Part shown: in pieces, positions 1 through 9,085 of the stretch
Numbering within the stretch: the first letter of the stretch is position 1
How the letters are laid out: the number at the start of each line of letters is the position of its first letter
NCBI RefSeq assembly: GCF_014653785.1
Contig: NZ_BNAS01000008.1
Location: 36,437 to 100,436, forward strand
Source of the DNA: Promicromonospora soli
GTDB taxonomy: Bacteria; Actinomycetota; Actinomycetes; Actinomycetales; Cellulomonadaceae
Direction: 5' to 3'
Length of the DNA stretch: 64,000 nt
The notes under the pieces: generated by a model
Seen by the model: the letters and a program-made list of their open reading frames with translations, nothing else
Told to the model about the DNA's origin: nothing
Database searches by the model: none
Program-made: the position numbers and the translations under genes

Positions 1-14
1 GTCACCTGACTTCT

Positions 15-77
15 GGTTGTGGGCGCGATCGTTGCGACTTCGCGCCCGCTTTAGGCGCAACGATCACGCCCACAACC
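15..77. repeat. Palindromic repeat element, copy A
   Basis: Two 22-base arms (15-36 and 56-77) pair with one mismatch around a 19-base loop. The arms begin GGTTGTGGGCG and end CGCCCACAACC. A near-identical element lies at 13422-13483. It sits just after the glgC stop codon, so it may act as a terminator. Conservation of arm sequence and part of the loop at a second site points to a repeat family rather than a unique terminator. Confidence 0.75.
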
Positions 78-85
78 AAAGAAGG

Positions 86-1327
86 TCAGTCGACTACCGT
101 GCCCTTCGGGACCACCACCAGGCCGCTCTCCGTCACCGTGAAGCCCCTGGCGCGGTCCTCGTCGTGGTCGACGCCGATCCGGGCCCGCTCGTTGACGATG
201 ACGTTCTTGTCGACGATCGCCCGGTGCACGTGCGCGTACCGGTGCACCTGGACGTCGTCCATCAGCACGGAGTTCGACACGTTCGACCAGGAGTGCAGGT
301 GCACGCCCGGCGAGAGCACCGACCCGGCGGCCTGCGCGCCCGAGATGAGCACGCCCGGCGACACGATCGACTCCGCCGCGTGCCCCATCCGGCCCGGCCC
401 GGCGTGCACGAACTTCGCCGGCGGCAGCCCCGTGTAACCCGTGTACAGGGGCCACTCGTAGTTGTAGAGGTTGAAGATCGGGTGCACGGCGATGAGGTCG
501 GTGTGGGCGTCGTAATACGAGTCGATCGTCCCGACGTCGCGCCAGTAGCCACGGTCGCGCTCGGTGGAGCCGGGCACGTCGTTGCGGATGAAGTCGTAGA
601 CGCCGGCGGTGCCCTCGGCGACGAACGCGGGGATGATGTCGCCGCCCATGTCGTGCCGGGAGTCGGGGTTGGCGGCGTCCTTGGTGACGGCCTCGACCAG
701 CGCGTCGGCGTCGAACACGTAGTTGCCCATGGACGCGAGGATCTCGCCGGGGGAGTCGGGCAGGCCCGCCACATCTGTGGGCTTCTCCAGGAACTCGCGG
801 ATCTTGGTGGGGTCGGCGGGGTCGACGTCGATGACGCCGAACTGGTCGGCCATGCCGATCGGCTGCCGGATGGCGGCGACCGACGCGCGCGCACCCGACT
901 CGATGTGCGCGTCCACCATCTGCGAGAAGTCCATGCGGTAGACGTGGTCGGCGCCGACCACGACCACGATGTCGGGACGCTCGTCGTCGATGATGTTCAG
1001 GCACTGGTAGATCGCGTCGGCGCTGCCGAGATACCAGTGCTTGCCGACGCGCTGCTGCGCCGGCACGGGCGCCACGAAGTTCCCCAGCAGCGGCGACATG
1101 CGCCACGTCTTGGAGATGTGGCGGTCCAGGGAGTGGGATTTGTACTGCGTCAGCACGACGACGTGCAGATAACGCGAGTTGACGATGTTGGACAGGGCGA
1201 AGTCCACCAGGCGGTAGATACCCCCGAAGGGGACTGCCGGCTTGGCGCGGGCGGCGGTCAGCGGCATCAGCCGCTTTCCCTCGCCGCCGGCGAGGACGAT
1301 CGCTAGGACGCGGGGGGCAGAAGCCAT
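86..1327 (-). CDS. glgC: Glucose-1-phosphate adenylyltransferase
   Basis: This enzyme makes ADP-glucose from ATP and glucose-1-phosphate, the first committed step of bacterial glycogen synthesis, in the cytoplasm. At 413 aa it has the usual family length. The nucleotidyltransferase signature AGGEGKRL is at residues 13-20, followed by KPAVPFGG. The last ~110 residues look like the left-handed beta-helix domain that carries allosteric sites in this family. It is divergent from glgA, the same arrangement as in mycobacteria. The ATG follows a TAATCT hexamer by six bases and has no ribosome site, so the transcript is probably leaderless. Confidence 0.96.
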   Translation of the reverse strand: MASAPRVLAIVLAGGEGKRLMPLTAARAKPAVPFGGIYRLVDFALSNIVNSRYLHVVVLTQYKSHSLDRHISKTWRMSPLLGNFVAPVPAQQRVGKHWYLGSADAIYQCLNIIDDERPDIVVVVGADHVYRMDFSQMVDAHIESGARASVAAIRQPIGMADQFGVIDVDPADPTKIREFLEKPTDVAGLPDSPGEILASMGNYVFDADALVEAVTKDAANPDSRHDMGGDIIPAFVAEGTAGVYDFIRNDVPGSTERDRGYWRDVGTIDSYYDAHTDLIAVHPIFNLYNYEWPLYTGYTGLPPAKFVHAGPGRMGHAAESIVSPGVLISGAQAAGSVLSPGVHLHSWSNVSNSVLMDDVQVHRYAHVHRAIVDKNVIVNERARIGVDHDEDRARGFTVTESGLVVVPKGTVVD

Positions 1328-1333
1328 ACCGTG

Positions 1334-1339
1334 AGATTA
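1334..1339 (-). promoter_or_regulatory. -10 element of leaderless glgC promoter
   Basis: TAATCT on the minus strand ends six bases before the glgC ATG. Transcription would therefore begin at or next to the start codon. No Shine-Dalgarno sequence is present. A -35 element was not identified. Confidence 0.6.
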
Positions 1340-1389
1340 GGGCCTTGAGGCCCAGTACGTCAGGTGGCGCGCTGTGACGTCGCGCGCGC

Positions 1390-1395
1390 TAGGTT
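1390..1395 (+). promoter_or_regulatory. -10 element of leaderless glgA promoter
   Basis: TAGGTT is followed by six bases and then the GTG at 1402. This supports GTG 1402 over the in-frame ATG at 1492 as the start of glgA. Confidence 0.55.
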
Positions 1396-1401
1396 GGGCC
1401 C

Positions 1402-2724
1402 GTGTCCGATGTCCCAGCCTCGCCAGGCTTCGCCCCCGTCCCCATCCCCGGTCCGGTCTCCGTTCGGAGCACCACCCGGCGGCCCGCGGACATGCTCCGC
1501 GTGGACCTCCTGACCCGCGAGTTCCCGCCGCACGTGTACGGCGGCGCCGGCGTGCACGTGGCCGAGCTGGCCGCCGTCCTGGCGCAGCACGCGGAGGTGC
1601 GGGTGCGCTGCTTCGACGGCCCGCGCGACGCCGTGACGGAGGCGTCCGGCGTCACGGGCTACTCGACCCCGGCGGCCCTCTCGCGCGCGAACCCGGCCCT
1701 GGCCACCCTGGGCACGGATCTCGTGATGGCCGACGACGTCGCAGGCGCCGACCTGGTCCACTCCCACACCTGGTACGCCAACATGGCGGGCCACCTCGGC
1801 GGCCTCCTGCACGGCGTGCCGCACGTCGTCACCGCGCACTCCCTCGAGCCGCTGCGGCCCTGGAAGGCCGAGCAGCTCGGCGGCGGCTACGCGCTCTCGT
1901 CGTGGGCGGAGCGCACGGCCTACCTGGGCGCCGCGGGCGTCATTGCGGTCTCCGCGGGCATGCGGGCCGACATCCTGCGCGTCTACCCGGAGCTCGACCC
2001 CGAGCGCGTGCACGTGGTGCACAACGGCATCGACCTGTCGGGCTGGCGGCGGCCCGACACCGGGAGCTCAACGGTGCAGTCCGCCGCCGCGGCGACCGTG
2101 CGCCGGTACGGCATCGACCCCGACCGGCCCGCCGTCGTGTTCGTCGGACGGATCACCCGGCAGAAGGGCCTGCCGTACCTGCTGCGGGCCGCCGCCGAGC
2201 TGCCGCCGGAGGTGCAGCTCGTGCTGTGCGCGGGCGTGCCGGACACGCCCGCGATCATGGCCGAGGTGGTGGCCCTCGTGGAGCGCCTGCGCGAGACGCG
2301 CACCGGCATCGTCTGGATCGAGGAGATGCTCCCGCGGCCAGACCTCATCGCGGTCCTCGCCGCGTGCACCGTCTTCGTGTGCCCGAGCGTCTACGAGCCG
2401 CTCGGCATCGTGAACCTCGAGGCCATGGCCGTGGGCCTGCCTGTGGTGGGCACGGCGACGGGCGGCATCCCCGAGGTGGTCGACGACGGTGTCACCGGCC
2501 TGCTGGTCCCCATCGAGCAGTCCGACGACGGCACCGGCACGCCGCTCGACCCCGACCGGTTCGTCGCCGACCTGGCGGAGGCGCTCACCCGCGTGGCCAC
2601 CGACCCCGAGGGCGCGGCTGCGATGGGAGCCGCCGGCCGCCGTCGGGCCGAGGACCACTTCGCCTGGACGGCGATCGCGGACCGCACGATGGAGGTCTAC
2701 CGGCAGGTGCTGTCGCAGGCCTGA
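1402..2724 (+). CDS. glgA: Glycogen synthase / maltose-1-phosphate synthase (GlgA/GlgM type)
   Basis: A GT4-like glycosyltransferase that uses ADP-glucose from the neighbouring GlgC. Actinobacterial members either extend glucan or make maltose-1-phosphate (GlgM), and sequence alone does not decide. The family's N-terminal hallmark, LLTREFPPHVYGGAGVHV, begins near residue 34, and the E-x7-E sugar-nucleotide motif (EPLGIVNLE) is near residue 331. The GTG start adds about 30 residues before ATG 1492, which matches the usual family start. I keep GTG 1402 because a TAGGTT hexamer sits six bases upstream, but ATG 1492 is a real alternative. It converges with the next gene with only 13 bases between stops. 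Confidence 0.93.
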   Translation: MSDVPASPGFAPVPIPGPVSVRSTTRRPADMLRVDLLTREFPPHVYGGAGVHVAELAAVLAQHAEVRVRCFDGPRDAVTEASGVTGYSTPAALSRANPALATLGTDLVMADDVAGADLVHSHTWYANMAGHLGGLLHGVPHVVTAHSLEPLRPWKAEQLGGGYALSSWAERTAYLGAAGVIAVSAGMRADILRVYPELDPERVHVVHNGIDLSGWRRPDTGSSTVQSAAAATVRRYGIDPDRPAVVFVGRITRQKGLPYLLRAAAELPPEVQLVLCAGVPDTPAIMAEVVALVERLRETRTGIVWIEEMLPRPDLIAVLAACTVFVCPSVYEPLGIVNLEAMAVGLPVVGTATGGIPEVVDDGVTGLLVPIEQSDDGTGTPLDPDRFVADLAEALTRVATDPEGAAAMGAAGRRRAEDHFAWTAIADRTMEVYRQVLSQA

Positions 2725-2737
2725 ACCGCCATGAGGG

Positions 2738-3499
2738 TCAGGCGACCCGGCCGTAGGTCGCCGCGCTCATCGCGTGGCGGGCCGTGCGGTCCACCTCGCG
2801 CAGCGCCGTGGACCGCTGGTCGACCTGAAAGACGTTCACGGCGCCGCCGTCGTCCACCTTGCCCAGCGCCACTATCGCGCGCAGGCGCGCCGCGAGGTCC
2901 AGCACGCGGGCGCGCCGGCCGTCCAGGTGCGGCACCGGCCACGACGACGTGCTGGCCGACCGGATCCGCTCGATCGCGTCGGCCGCGTCGTCGCGCCAGC
3001 GGGCGACGTCGAGCTGGTCCAGGGCGTCCGTCGCGGTCATCAGGCTCGTGCGCAGCTCACGCTCGGCGTCGGCGACCGACCCGATGGTGCCGAGCACCAG
3101 CCGGGTCCACTCCGGGATCTCCAGCACGTGCCACGTCACCATGTGCCCTGGCTCGATGTGGCTGCCGAACGCCTGGACCCGCGGTATCGCGGCCCAGCTC
3201 CCGGCGTCCGTCGTGACCACGACGCACTCGCCGGCCTCAGTGGCCTCGTGGTTGGCCGCGGCAGGAACACCCGCGGCGTCGCCGGGTGCGGGCAGCAGCG
3301 CGCAGACCTCTCGCGGCCCCACCGTCCAGGCGGTGAAGAGCGTGTCGAGGTCGGTTCCGTCGGCAAAGCCGGGTAGCCCCTCCACGGTGTGCGGCTCGTC
3401 GTCGCCCACCACGGACTTCACGGCGTCCGAGGTGTCGCCCACGCCCTGCAGCCACAGGGCGAGCAGCACGCTCCGTGGGAGGTCCTGATCGGTGTCCAC
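2738..3499 (-). CDS. Hypothetical protein, 253 aa
   Basis: No family recognised. The protein is acidic and probably soluble: no signal peptide or membrane segment is visible. It has a region rich in Ala, Thr and Trp (AAIPRVQAFGSHIEPGHMV) and a C-terminal half that looks helical. The start was set at GTG 3499 because TACAGT lies exactly six bases upstream, the leaderless arrangement seen repeatedly in this window; the open frame continues further upstream but crosses the divergent promoter. It is divergent from the ABC ATPase gene with 43 bases between starts, so the two promoters abut. Confidence 0.75.
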   Translation of the reverse strand: MDTDQDLPRSVLLALWLQGVGDTSDAVKSVVGDDEPHTVEGLPGFADGTDLDTLFTAWTVGPREVCALLPAPGDAAGVPAAANHEATEAGECVVVTTDAGSWAAIPRVQAFGSHIEPGHMVTWHVLEIPEWTRLVLGTIGSVADAERELRTSLMTATDALDQLDVARWRDDAADAIERIRSASTSSWPVPHLDGRRARVLDLAARLRAIVALGKVDDGGAVNVFQVDQRSTALREVDRTARHAMSAATYGRVA

Positions 3500-3505
3500 C
3501 GCAGA

Positions 3506-3534
3506 ACTGTAAATGACTCCTCCTCGGGTAGGGT
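3506..3534. promoter_or_regulatory. Back-to-back leaderless promoters
   Basis: On the minus strand TACAGT (3506-3511) lies six bases before GTG 3499. On the plus strand TAGGGT (3529-3534) lies eight bases before ATG 3543. The two -10 elements are only 17 bases apart, so the divergent genes cannot have independent full-length -35 regions without overlap. Confidence 0.5.
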
Positions 3535-3542
3535 CGGGACCC

Positions 3543-4328
3543 ATGAGCTCGGTTCTCCACCTTGCGGGCGTAACCGTCCGTCGCGGCACCTCGATCATCC
3601 TCGATTCTGTGGACTGGCAGGTGAACGAGGGAGAACGGTGGATCGTTCTCGGCCCCAACGGCGCCGGCAAGACAACTCTCCTCCAGATCGTCGCCGCGCG
3701 CCTGCACCCGACGTCGGGCACGGCCACCATCCTCGACTCGACCCTGGGCAAGGTCGACGTGTTCGAGCTGCGCCCGCGGATCGGCCTCTCGAGCGCGGCG
3801 CTCGCGGAGCGTCTGCCGACGGCGGAGTCGGTGCGCGACGTCGTGCTGACCGCCGCCTACGGCGTGACCGGGCGCTGGCACGAGAGCTACGACGAGCTCG
3901 ACGAGCAGCGCGCGAAGGACCTGCTGGCGGCGTTCGACGTCGACCACCTCGTCGACCGCACGTACGGCACCCTCTCGGAGGGCGAGCGCAAGCGCGTGCA
4001 GATCGCCCGTGCGCTCATGACCGACCCCGAGCTGCTGCTGCTCGACGAGCCCGGCGCCGGCCTCGACCTGGGCGGCCGCGAGGAGCTCGTGGGCGCGCTG
4101 TCCGAGCTCGCGAGCGATCCCGCCTCGCCCGTGCTGGTGCACGTGACGCACCATGTCGAGGAGATCCCGCCGGGTTTCACCCACCTCCTGCTCATGAAGA
4201 AGAGCGGGATCCAGGCTGCCGGGCCGATCGAGGAGGTCCTCACCGCGGACAACCTCTCGGCCGCGTTCGGGCTGCCGCTGATCGTGGCGCACGGCGGCGG
4301 GCGCTGGCTCGCACGCGCCGCCCGCTGA
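3543..4328 (+). CDS. ABC transporter ATP-binding protein (ModF/YlmA-like)
   Basis: A 261-aa single nucleotide-binding domain. Walker A is GPNGAGKTT at residues 37-45, the signature is LSEGERKRV, Walker B is LLLLDEPGAGLD and the switch histidine is in VTHHVEE. The overall pattern resembles the COG1119 (ModF/YlmA) group. No permease or binding protein is adjacent, so the partner and substrate are unknown; it may work with a distant permease or have a non-transport role. ATG 3543 was chosen over an upstream in-frame ATG because it begins the conserved domain and follows a TAGGGT hexamer. A hairpin follows the gene. Confidence 0.88.
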   Translation: MSSVLHLAGVTVRRGTSIILDSVDWQVNEGERWIVLGPNGAGKTTLLQIVAARLHPTSGTATILDSTLGKVDVFELRPRIGLSSAALAERLPTAESVRDVVLTAAYGVTGRWHESYDELDEQRAKDLLAAFDVDHLVDRTYGTLSEGERKRVQIARALMTDPELLLLDEPGAGLDLGGREELVGALSELASDPASPVLVHVTHHVEEIPPGFTHLLLMKKSGIQAAGPIEEVLTADNLSAAFGLPLIVAHGGGRWLARAAR

Positions 4329-4343
4329 CCCGGGCTGCCGCGC

Positions 4344-4370
4344 TCCGGCGCGCTGCGCCGGACAGCGTTT
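4344..4370 (+). terminator. Terminator-like hairpin after the ABC ATPase
   Basis: TCCGGCGC (4344-4351) pairs perfectly with GCGCCGGA (4355-4362) across a 3-base loop, followed by a short TTT. Just downstream the decamer TTTGACGCGC occurs twice, 12 bases apart (4368-4377 and 4380-4389). Confidence 0.5.
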
Positions 4371-4618
4371 GACGCGCCCTTTGACGCGCGCTGCGGCGCC
4401 CGGGGAATTGGTAGCGCCGCACCGGCAGAAGCCGGAATGTCAGCGCGCTAGATAAAACCCGCTGAAACGTCGATTTCGCTACCGCTGTGTCAGTGGACCT
4501 TGGTAAAGTCCGGGCAAAGGTCCGAGGTAGCGGTAAATTCACCGCGAGGGCCCGTCGCCGGAGAGGTTCCGGCGGCGACCGGTCGCCAGCCGGAGTGGAC
4601 GCTCGGAGGGAGCAACCC

Positions 4619-5047
4619 ATGGCGTGGTTGTGGTGGGTAGGGGCGGCGCTGATATTCGCGCTGATCGAGCTCTTGTCGTTGGACTTCGTCTTCATCATGT
4701 TTGCGGGCGGCGCGCTGGCCGCAGCCGTCGCGAACGGCGCCGGTTCCCCCCTGTGGGTGCAGGCCATCGTGTTCGTGGTCGCATCGGTGGTGCTGCTGGT
4801 CACGCTGCGGCCCACGCTGATCCGACACCTGCGCAACAGCACGCCCAAGGCGCCCACCAACGCGGAGGCGAACCTCGGTCGCACGGCGTCGGTGGTCCAG
4901 GAGGTCAGCACCGCATCGGGGCTGATCAAGCTCAGCGGAGAGGTGTGGAGCGCGCGGGCCGTGCCTGGCTCGCCTCTGCTGCCTGCCGGCACTAGCGTTC
5001 GTGTCGTCCAGATCGACGGCGCGACCGCCGTCGTCGAGCCGGCGTAG
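4619..5047 (+). CDS. NfeD-like membrane protein
   Basis: 142 aa. The first ~65 residues hold hydrophobic helices (WLWWVGAALIFALIELLSL and IVFVVASVVLLVTL). The remainder forms the small OB-fold NfeD domain, with the GRTASVVQEV and GEVWSARAV motifs. NfeD proteins act with SPFH/stomatin proteins in membrane microdomains, and an SPFH gene follows 116 bases downstream. ATG 4619 is preceded by GGAGGGAGC. The open frame extends 44 codons further upstream, but that stretch is basic and unlike the family. The 290-base space before it holds the preceding gene's hairpin and an A/T-richer stretch that could contain the promoter. Confidence 0.88.
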   Translation: MAWLWWVGAALIFALIELLSLDFVFIMFAGGALAAAVANGAGSPLWVQAIVFVVASVVLLVTLRPTLIRHLRNSTPKAPTNAEANLGRTASVVQEVSTASGLIKLSGEVWSARAVPGSPLLPAGTSVRVVQIDGATAVVEPA

Positions 5048-5163
5048 CCGCCAGGCGCCTGGGCGCCGGCCTTGTCGTTCCTGCTTGAAGAAGTCCCAGA
5101 CAGTCCAGTCAGAAGCTTGAAATCGTCCGTGCGGGCCTGGGTGCTCGCGTAAAGGAGACGTTC

Positions 5164-6312
5164 GTGGAGTCATTCGGGCAAGTCCTGCTCTACCTGATCA
5201 TTGCCCTGGTCGTGATCGTCGGCATCGTCGCGGTGATCCGTGCCGTGCGGATCGTTCCTCAGTCGGTGGCGCTCGTGGTCGAGCGCCTGGGTCGGTACTC
5301 CAAGACGCTCGACCCCGGCCTGCACGTGCTGGTGCCGTTCGTCGACCGAGTCCGCGCCGGCGTGGACCTGCGTGAGCAGGTCGTGTCGTTCCCGCCCCAG
5401 CCGGTGATCACCAGCGACAACCTGGTGGTCGAGATCGACACGGTCATCTACTTCCAGGTGACGGACGCCAAGTCCGCGGTCTACGAGATCGCGAACTACA
5501 TCACGGCCATCGAGCAGCTCACCGTCACGACGCTGCGTAACGTCATCGGTTCGATGGACCTGGAGCAGACGCTCACCAGCCGTGACCAGATCAACGGCCA
5601 GCTGCGTGGTGTGCTGGACGAGGCGACCGGCCGCTGGGGCATCCGCGTCAACCGCGTCGAGCTCAAGTCGATCGAGCCGCCGCCCTCGATCCAGGGCGCG
5701 ATGGAGCAGCAGATGCGCGCCGAGCGTGACCGCCGCGCCGCCATCCTCACCGCGGAGGGCATCAAGCAGTCGGCCATCCTGACGGCCGAGGGTGAGAAGC
5801 AGTCCGCGATCCTGACGGCCGAGGGTGCCGCGCAGTCGCAGATCCTCCGGGCCGAGGGTGAGTCCCGAGCGATCCTCCAGGTCTTCGAGGCCATCCACCG
5901 GGGCGACGCCGACTCCAAGCTGCTGGCCTACCAGTACCTGCAGATGCTGCCGAAGATCGCGGAGGGCACGTCGAACACGACGTGGGTCATCCCGACCGAG
6001 TTCACCGCGGCGCTGGGCAGCATCGCCAAGGGCTTCGGCGGGGTGCCCGGCACCCCGGGCATCCCGACGCCGCCGAGTGGCGACGAGCAGCCGGGCGCAC
6101 CGCGCACCGCGGTCCTCGACCGGCCGCTGCTGCAGGACCCGGGCGAGGCCCTTGCCGAGGCGCAGCGCCAGGCCGAGGCCGCCGTGGCCGACGCGACGAG
6201 CGCCGGCACCCGGTCGGGCGAGCCGTTCGACCCCCGCACGGAGCGCGGCCAGCGTCCCGGCGGCGACTCGACGCCCCCGCCGCCGGTGCCCCCGGCACCG
6301 CCGGCCGGCTGA
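5164..6312 (+). CDS. SPFH/Band 7 (stomatin-like) membrane protein
   Basis: 382 aa with one N-terminal membrane anchor (residues ~5-28) followed by the SPFH domain (RIVPQSVALVVERLGRYSKT to ~residue 200). A helical region follows with four near-identical copies of an ILTAEG-type unit (ILTAEGIKQSA, ILTAEGEKQSA and so on), then a Pro-rich tail of about 90 residues. Such proteins scaffold membrane microdomains or protease complexes; the upstream NfeD gene is the usual partner. The GTG start has AAAGGAGA upstream. The repeated helix unit is typical of this family, not evidence of recent duplication. Confidence 0.92.
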   Translation: MESFGQVLLYLIIALVVIVGIVAVIRAVRIVPQSVALVVERLGRYSKTLDPGLHVLVPFVDRVRAGVDLREQVVSFPPQPVITSDNLVVEIDTVIYFQVTDAKSAVYEIANYITAIEQLTVTTLRNVIGSMDLEQTLTSRDQINGQLRGVLDEATGRWGIRVNRVELKSIEPPPSIQGAMEQQMRAERDRRAAILTAEGIKQSAILTAEGEKQSAILTAEGAAQSQILRAEGESRAILQVFEAIHRGDADSKLLAYQYLQMLPKIAEGTSNTTWVIPTEFTAALGSIAKGFGGVPGTPGIPTPPSGDEQPGAPRTAVLDRPLLQDPGEALAEAQRQAEAAVADATSAGTRSGEPFDPRTERGQRPGGDSTPPPPVPPAPPAG

Positions 6313-6339
6313 GCTGAGCCGGCCCGACGTCAGCAGTTC

Positions 6340-6377
6340 CCAGAAGCCCTCCGGTGTTCGCACCGGGGGGCTTCTGG
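6340..6377 (+). terminator. Strong hairpin after the SPFH gene
   Basis: Arms of 17 bases, CCAGAAGCCC... at 6340-6356 and ...GGGCTTCTGG at 6361-6377, pair at 16 of 17 positions around a TTCG loop. It lies 27 bases after the stop codon. A smaller perfect 8-bp hairpin (6303-6324) overlaps the stop itself. Confidence 0.8.
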
Positions 6378-6442
6378 CATGCAGGAATCTGCTCAGCGGG
6401 ATCCGCGCAGCAAATCTGCTCACCGAATAAAAAGTTGCGGAG

Positions 6443-6456
6443 TGAGTGCTCACTCA
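6443..6456. promoter_or_regulatory. Putative TetR operator
   Basis: TGAGTG-CT-CACTCA is a 6+6 inverted repeat 15 bases upstream of the TetR start codon and just before a TACCGT -10-like hexamer (6459-6464). This is where an autorepressor would block initiation. Confidence 0.55.
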
Positions 6457-6471
6457 TTTACCGTCGCGGGC

Positions 6472-7212
6472 ATGGACAGCGCACGACGTCGGGCAGTCCC
6501 CATGGCACCCGAGGACCGGAAGGCGGCCATCATCGACTCGGTGCTCCCGCTGGTCGCGGACCGGGGGAACGACGTGACCTCGCGCGAGCTGGCGCAGGCC
6601 GCCGGCGTCGCGGAAGGCACCCTGTTCCGGGCGTTCGGCGACAAGACCGCGCTGGTGGGAGCCGTAGCCGTCGAGGGCCTGCACCGGGCGGCCCGCCCTG
6701 AGGAGACACTCGCGGAGCTCGCCGCCATCGACCCCGGCCTTCCGCTGGAGCGGCGGCTGGAGCTGGTGATCGAGACGGGCCGTGACCGCTGGGCCGAGGT
6801 CATGCGGTGGATGTCCGTGCTGCGGCACCTGCACGGCACCATGCCCCCGCCCGACGACGGCGAGGCGCGCCGGAAGATGGGCGAGTTCCGCAAGGTGCTC
6901 ATGGCCCAGCGCGCGAGCCAGCGCGAGGCTACCGTCGAAGGCATCACCGCGGTCCTGGCGCCCGACCTGCACCGCCTGCGGGTCCCCGTCGAGGTGGCGA
7001 TCTCCCTCATCGAGTCCGCGACGGCGGGCACGCACTCGCCCATCGACAACCACCCCGCGGTTCCCGCCGATGTCCTGGCCGACGCCCTGGTGAACGGGCT
7101 CGCCGGTCCCGAGGAGCCGCGCTCCGTGCCACCCGAGCCGGAGTCCGCCAGGCCCCCCGGATCAGCTGAACCCCCCACGACCCGAACCCGCAGCCCCGAA
7201 GGGATCCATTGA
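6472..7212 (+). CDS. TetR family regulator of the adjacent ABC exporter
   Basis: 246 aa. The N-terminal helix-turn-helix is clear (VTSRELAQAAGVAEGTLFRAFGDK, residues ~31-54). The ligand domain follows, with a Pro/Glu-rich tail. ATG 6472 follows an inverted repeat and a TACCGT hexamer. The gene ends in TGATG, overlapping the first ABC exporter gene by one base, so regulator and exporter are translated from one message. The likely role is to repress its own operon until a toxic ligand binds. The ligand is unknown. Confidence 0.9.
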   Translation: MDSARRRAVPMAPEDRKAAIIDSVLPLVADRGNDVTSRELAQAAGVAEGTLFRAFGDKTALVGAVAVEGLHRAARPEETLAELAAIDPGLPLERRLELVIETGRDRWAEVMRWMSVLRHLHGTMPPPDDGEARRKMGEFRKVLMAQRASQREATVEGITAVLAPDLHRLRVPVEVAISLIESATAGTHSPIDNHPAVPADVLADALVNGLAGPEEPRSVPPEPESARPPGSAEPPTTRTRSPEGIH

Positions 7213-9008
7213 TGCTTGTCACGCTCGCCCGAAGGTACTTGGGCCCGTACCGCTGGGCGGTGGTCGCGGTGCTCGTCCTGCAGCTGGTGCAGACGCTCGC
7301 GGCGCTGTATCTGCCCAGCCTGAACGCGGACATCATCGACGACGGCGTGGTGGTCGGCGACATCGGCCACATCTGGAGCACCGGCGGCTGGATGCTCGTC
7401 GTCTCGCTGGGCCAGGTCGTCGCGTCGGTCGTCGCCGTCTACTTCGGCGCGCAGGTCGCTACGGCCTTCGGCCGGGACCTGCGGCGCGACCTGTTCCACA
7501 CCGTCCAGACCTACTCCGCGCGGGAGATGGCCCAGTTCGGCGCGCCGACCCTGATCACGCGCGGCACCAACGACGTGCAGCAGGTCCAGATGACCGTGCT
7601 CATGACGTTCACCATCATGGTGATGGCCCCGATCATGCTGGTCGGCGGCGTGATCCTGGCGCTGGCGGAGGACGTCACGCTGTCGGGGCTGCTGCTCATC
7701 ATCGTGCCGGTGCTGGCCGCCACGGCGGGCGTCATCGTGTGGCGCATGGTGCCGCACTTCCGGCGTATGCAGAAGCGCATCGACGCCATCAACAGCGTGC
7801 TGCGCGAGCAGATCACCGGGCTGCGGGTGGTCCGCGCGTTCGTGCGGGAGCACCGCGAGAAGGAGCGCTTCGGTGTGGTGAACGAGGAGCTGTTCGACAC
7901 CTCGCTGCGCGCCGGCCGCCTCATGGCGCTCACGTTCCCCGTGGTCATGCTCATCATGAACATGGCGTCCGTGCTCGTGCTGTGGTTCGGCGCGCGCGAA
8001 ATCGAGGCGGGGGGCATGCAGATCGGCTCCCTCACGGCGTTCCTGAGCTACATCATGTACATCCTCATGGCCGTGATGATGTCGACGATGATCTTCATGA
8101 TGATCCCGCGCGCCTCGGTCGCGGCGGAGCGCATCGGGGAGGTCCTGGAGACCAGGTCGTCCGTCGTCGACCCGGAGTCTCCGGTCGCCCTGGCGGGGGC
8201 CTCGACAGGCTCGACCAGCGGGGCCGACGACGACGGCGGGGCCGGCCCGCGCGGCCGCGTCACGTTCGAGGACGTCGAGTTCCGCTACCCGGGCGCTGAG
8301 GCGCCGGTGCTGCACGACCTGACGTTCACGGCCGAGCCGGGCCAGATCACGGCGATCATCGGCTCGACGGGTTCCGGCAAGACGACGCTCCTGAACCTGG
8401 TGCCGCGCCTGTTCGACGCGACGGGCGGCACGGTCCGCATCGACGGGATCGACGTGCGCGACGTGACGCAGCGCGACCTCGGCTCGCTCATGGGGCTCGT
8501 GCCGCAGAAGGCGTTCCTGTTCACCGGGACCGTCGCGGACAACCTCCGGTACGGCAAGCCCGACGCCTCCGACGAGGAGATGTGGGCGGCGCTCGAGGTG
8601 GCGCAGGCCAAGGACTTTGTCGAGGCGCTGCGCGACGACGAGAACGAGAGCGGCCTCGAGGCGGTGGTTGCCCAGGGCGGTGCGACGTTCTCCGGCGGCC
8701 AGCGGCAGCGGCTCGCCATCGCGAGGGCCGTGATCCGGGGGCCCCGCATCTACCTGTTCGACGACAGCTTCTCCGCGCTCGACTACTCGACCGACGCGCG
8801 GCTGCGGGCGGCCCTGCGGCCACAGACCGCCTCCGCCACGACGATCATCGTGGCGCAGCGGGTCGCGACCATCCGCGACGCCGACCAGATCCTGGTGCTC
8901 GACCATGGTCGAATCGTCGGCCGCGGCACGCACGCGGAGCTGCTGGCCGACAACCCGACGTACCAGGAGATCGTCACGTCCCAGATGAGCCTTGAGGAGG
9001 CGGCATGA
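7212..9008 (+). CDS. Heterodimeric ABC exporter subunit with degenerate Walker B
   Basis: 598 aa: a six-helix exporter domain (~1-320) followed by an ATPase domain. Walker A GSTGSGKTT is at about residue 384. The signature is the canonical FSGGQRQRLAIARA. Walker B reads IYLFDDSFSALD, with Asp where the catalytic Glu is expected. The partner subunit has the complementary pattern, so this pair forms one consensus and one degenerate ATP site, as in the BmrCD/TmrAB type of multidrug exporters. It is translationally coupled to the TetR gene. Its stop overlaps a tiny reading frame by ATGA. Confidence 0.93.
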   Translation: MLVTLARRYLGPYRWAVVAVLVLQLVQTLAALYLPSLNADIIDDGVVVGDIGHIWSTGGWMLVVSLGQVVASVVAVYFGAQVATAFGRDLRRDLFHTVQTYSAREMAQFGAPTLITRGTNDVQQVQMTVLMTFTIMVMAPIMLVGGVILALAEDVTLSGLLLIIVPVLAATAGVIVWRMVPHFRRMQKRIDAINSVLREQITGLRVVRAFVREHREKERFGVVNEELFDTSLRAGRLMALTFPVVMLIMNMASVLVLWFGAREIEAGGMQIGSLTAFLSYIMYILMAVMMSTMIFMMIPRASVAAERIGEVLETRSSVVDPESPVALAGASTGSTSGADDDGGAGPRGRVTFEDVEFRYPGAEAPVLHDLTFTAEPGQITAIIGSTGSGKTTLLNLVPRLFDATGGTVRIDGIDVRDVTQRDLGSLMGLVPQKAFLFTGTVADNLRYGKPDASDEEMWAALEVAQAKDFVEALRDDENESGLEAVVAQGGATFSGGQRQRLAIARAVIRGPRIYLFDDSFSALDYSTDARLRAALRPQTASATTIIVAQRVATIRDADQILVLDHGRIVGRGTHAELLADNPTYQEIVTSQMSLEEAA

Positions 9009-9085
9009 TCGACGATGGCGGAGCCGCGATCGTGCCGGCCGACCGGGTGCGGGTGTCCCGCAAGGCACAGGAGGAGGCGGCATGA
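9005..9085 (+). CDS. Small coupled ORF 1 (26 aa)
   Basis: ATG 9005 overlaps the stop of the first exporter gene in ATGA. The frame encodes 26 residues (starting MIDDGGAAIVPADRV, ending EEAA) and stops in another ATGA shared with the next small frame. The GGAGGCGGC ribosome site lies inside the end of the exporter gene. It is one copy of a tandem ~77-base duplication. The peptide is polar with no signal or membrane segment. It may be a real peptide, or a by-product of a duplicated junction kept because it maintains coupling. Confidence 0.45.
   Translation: MIDDGGAAIVPADRVRVSRKAQEEAA

Noticed and set aside
4368-4389. Duplicated TTTGACGCGC as a regulatory site
   Set aside because: Too short and next to a terminator; nothing ties it to a regulator.
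5700-5870. ILTAEG repeats in the SPFH gene as a recent tandem duplication
   Set aside because: Such repeated helix units are normal for SPFH/stomatin proteins.
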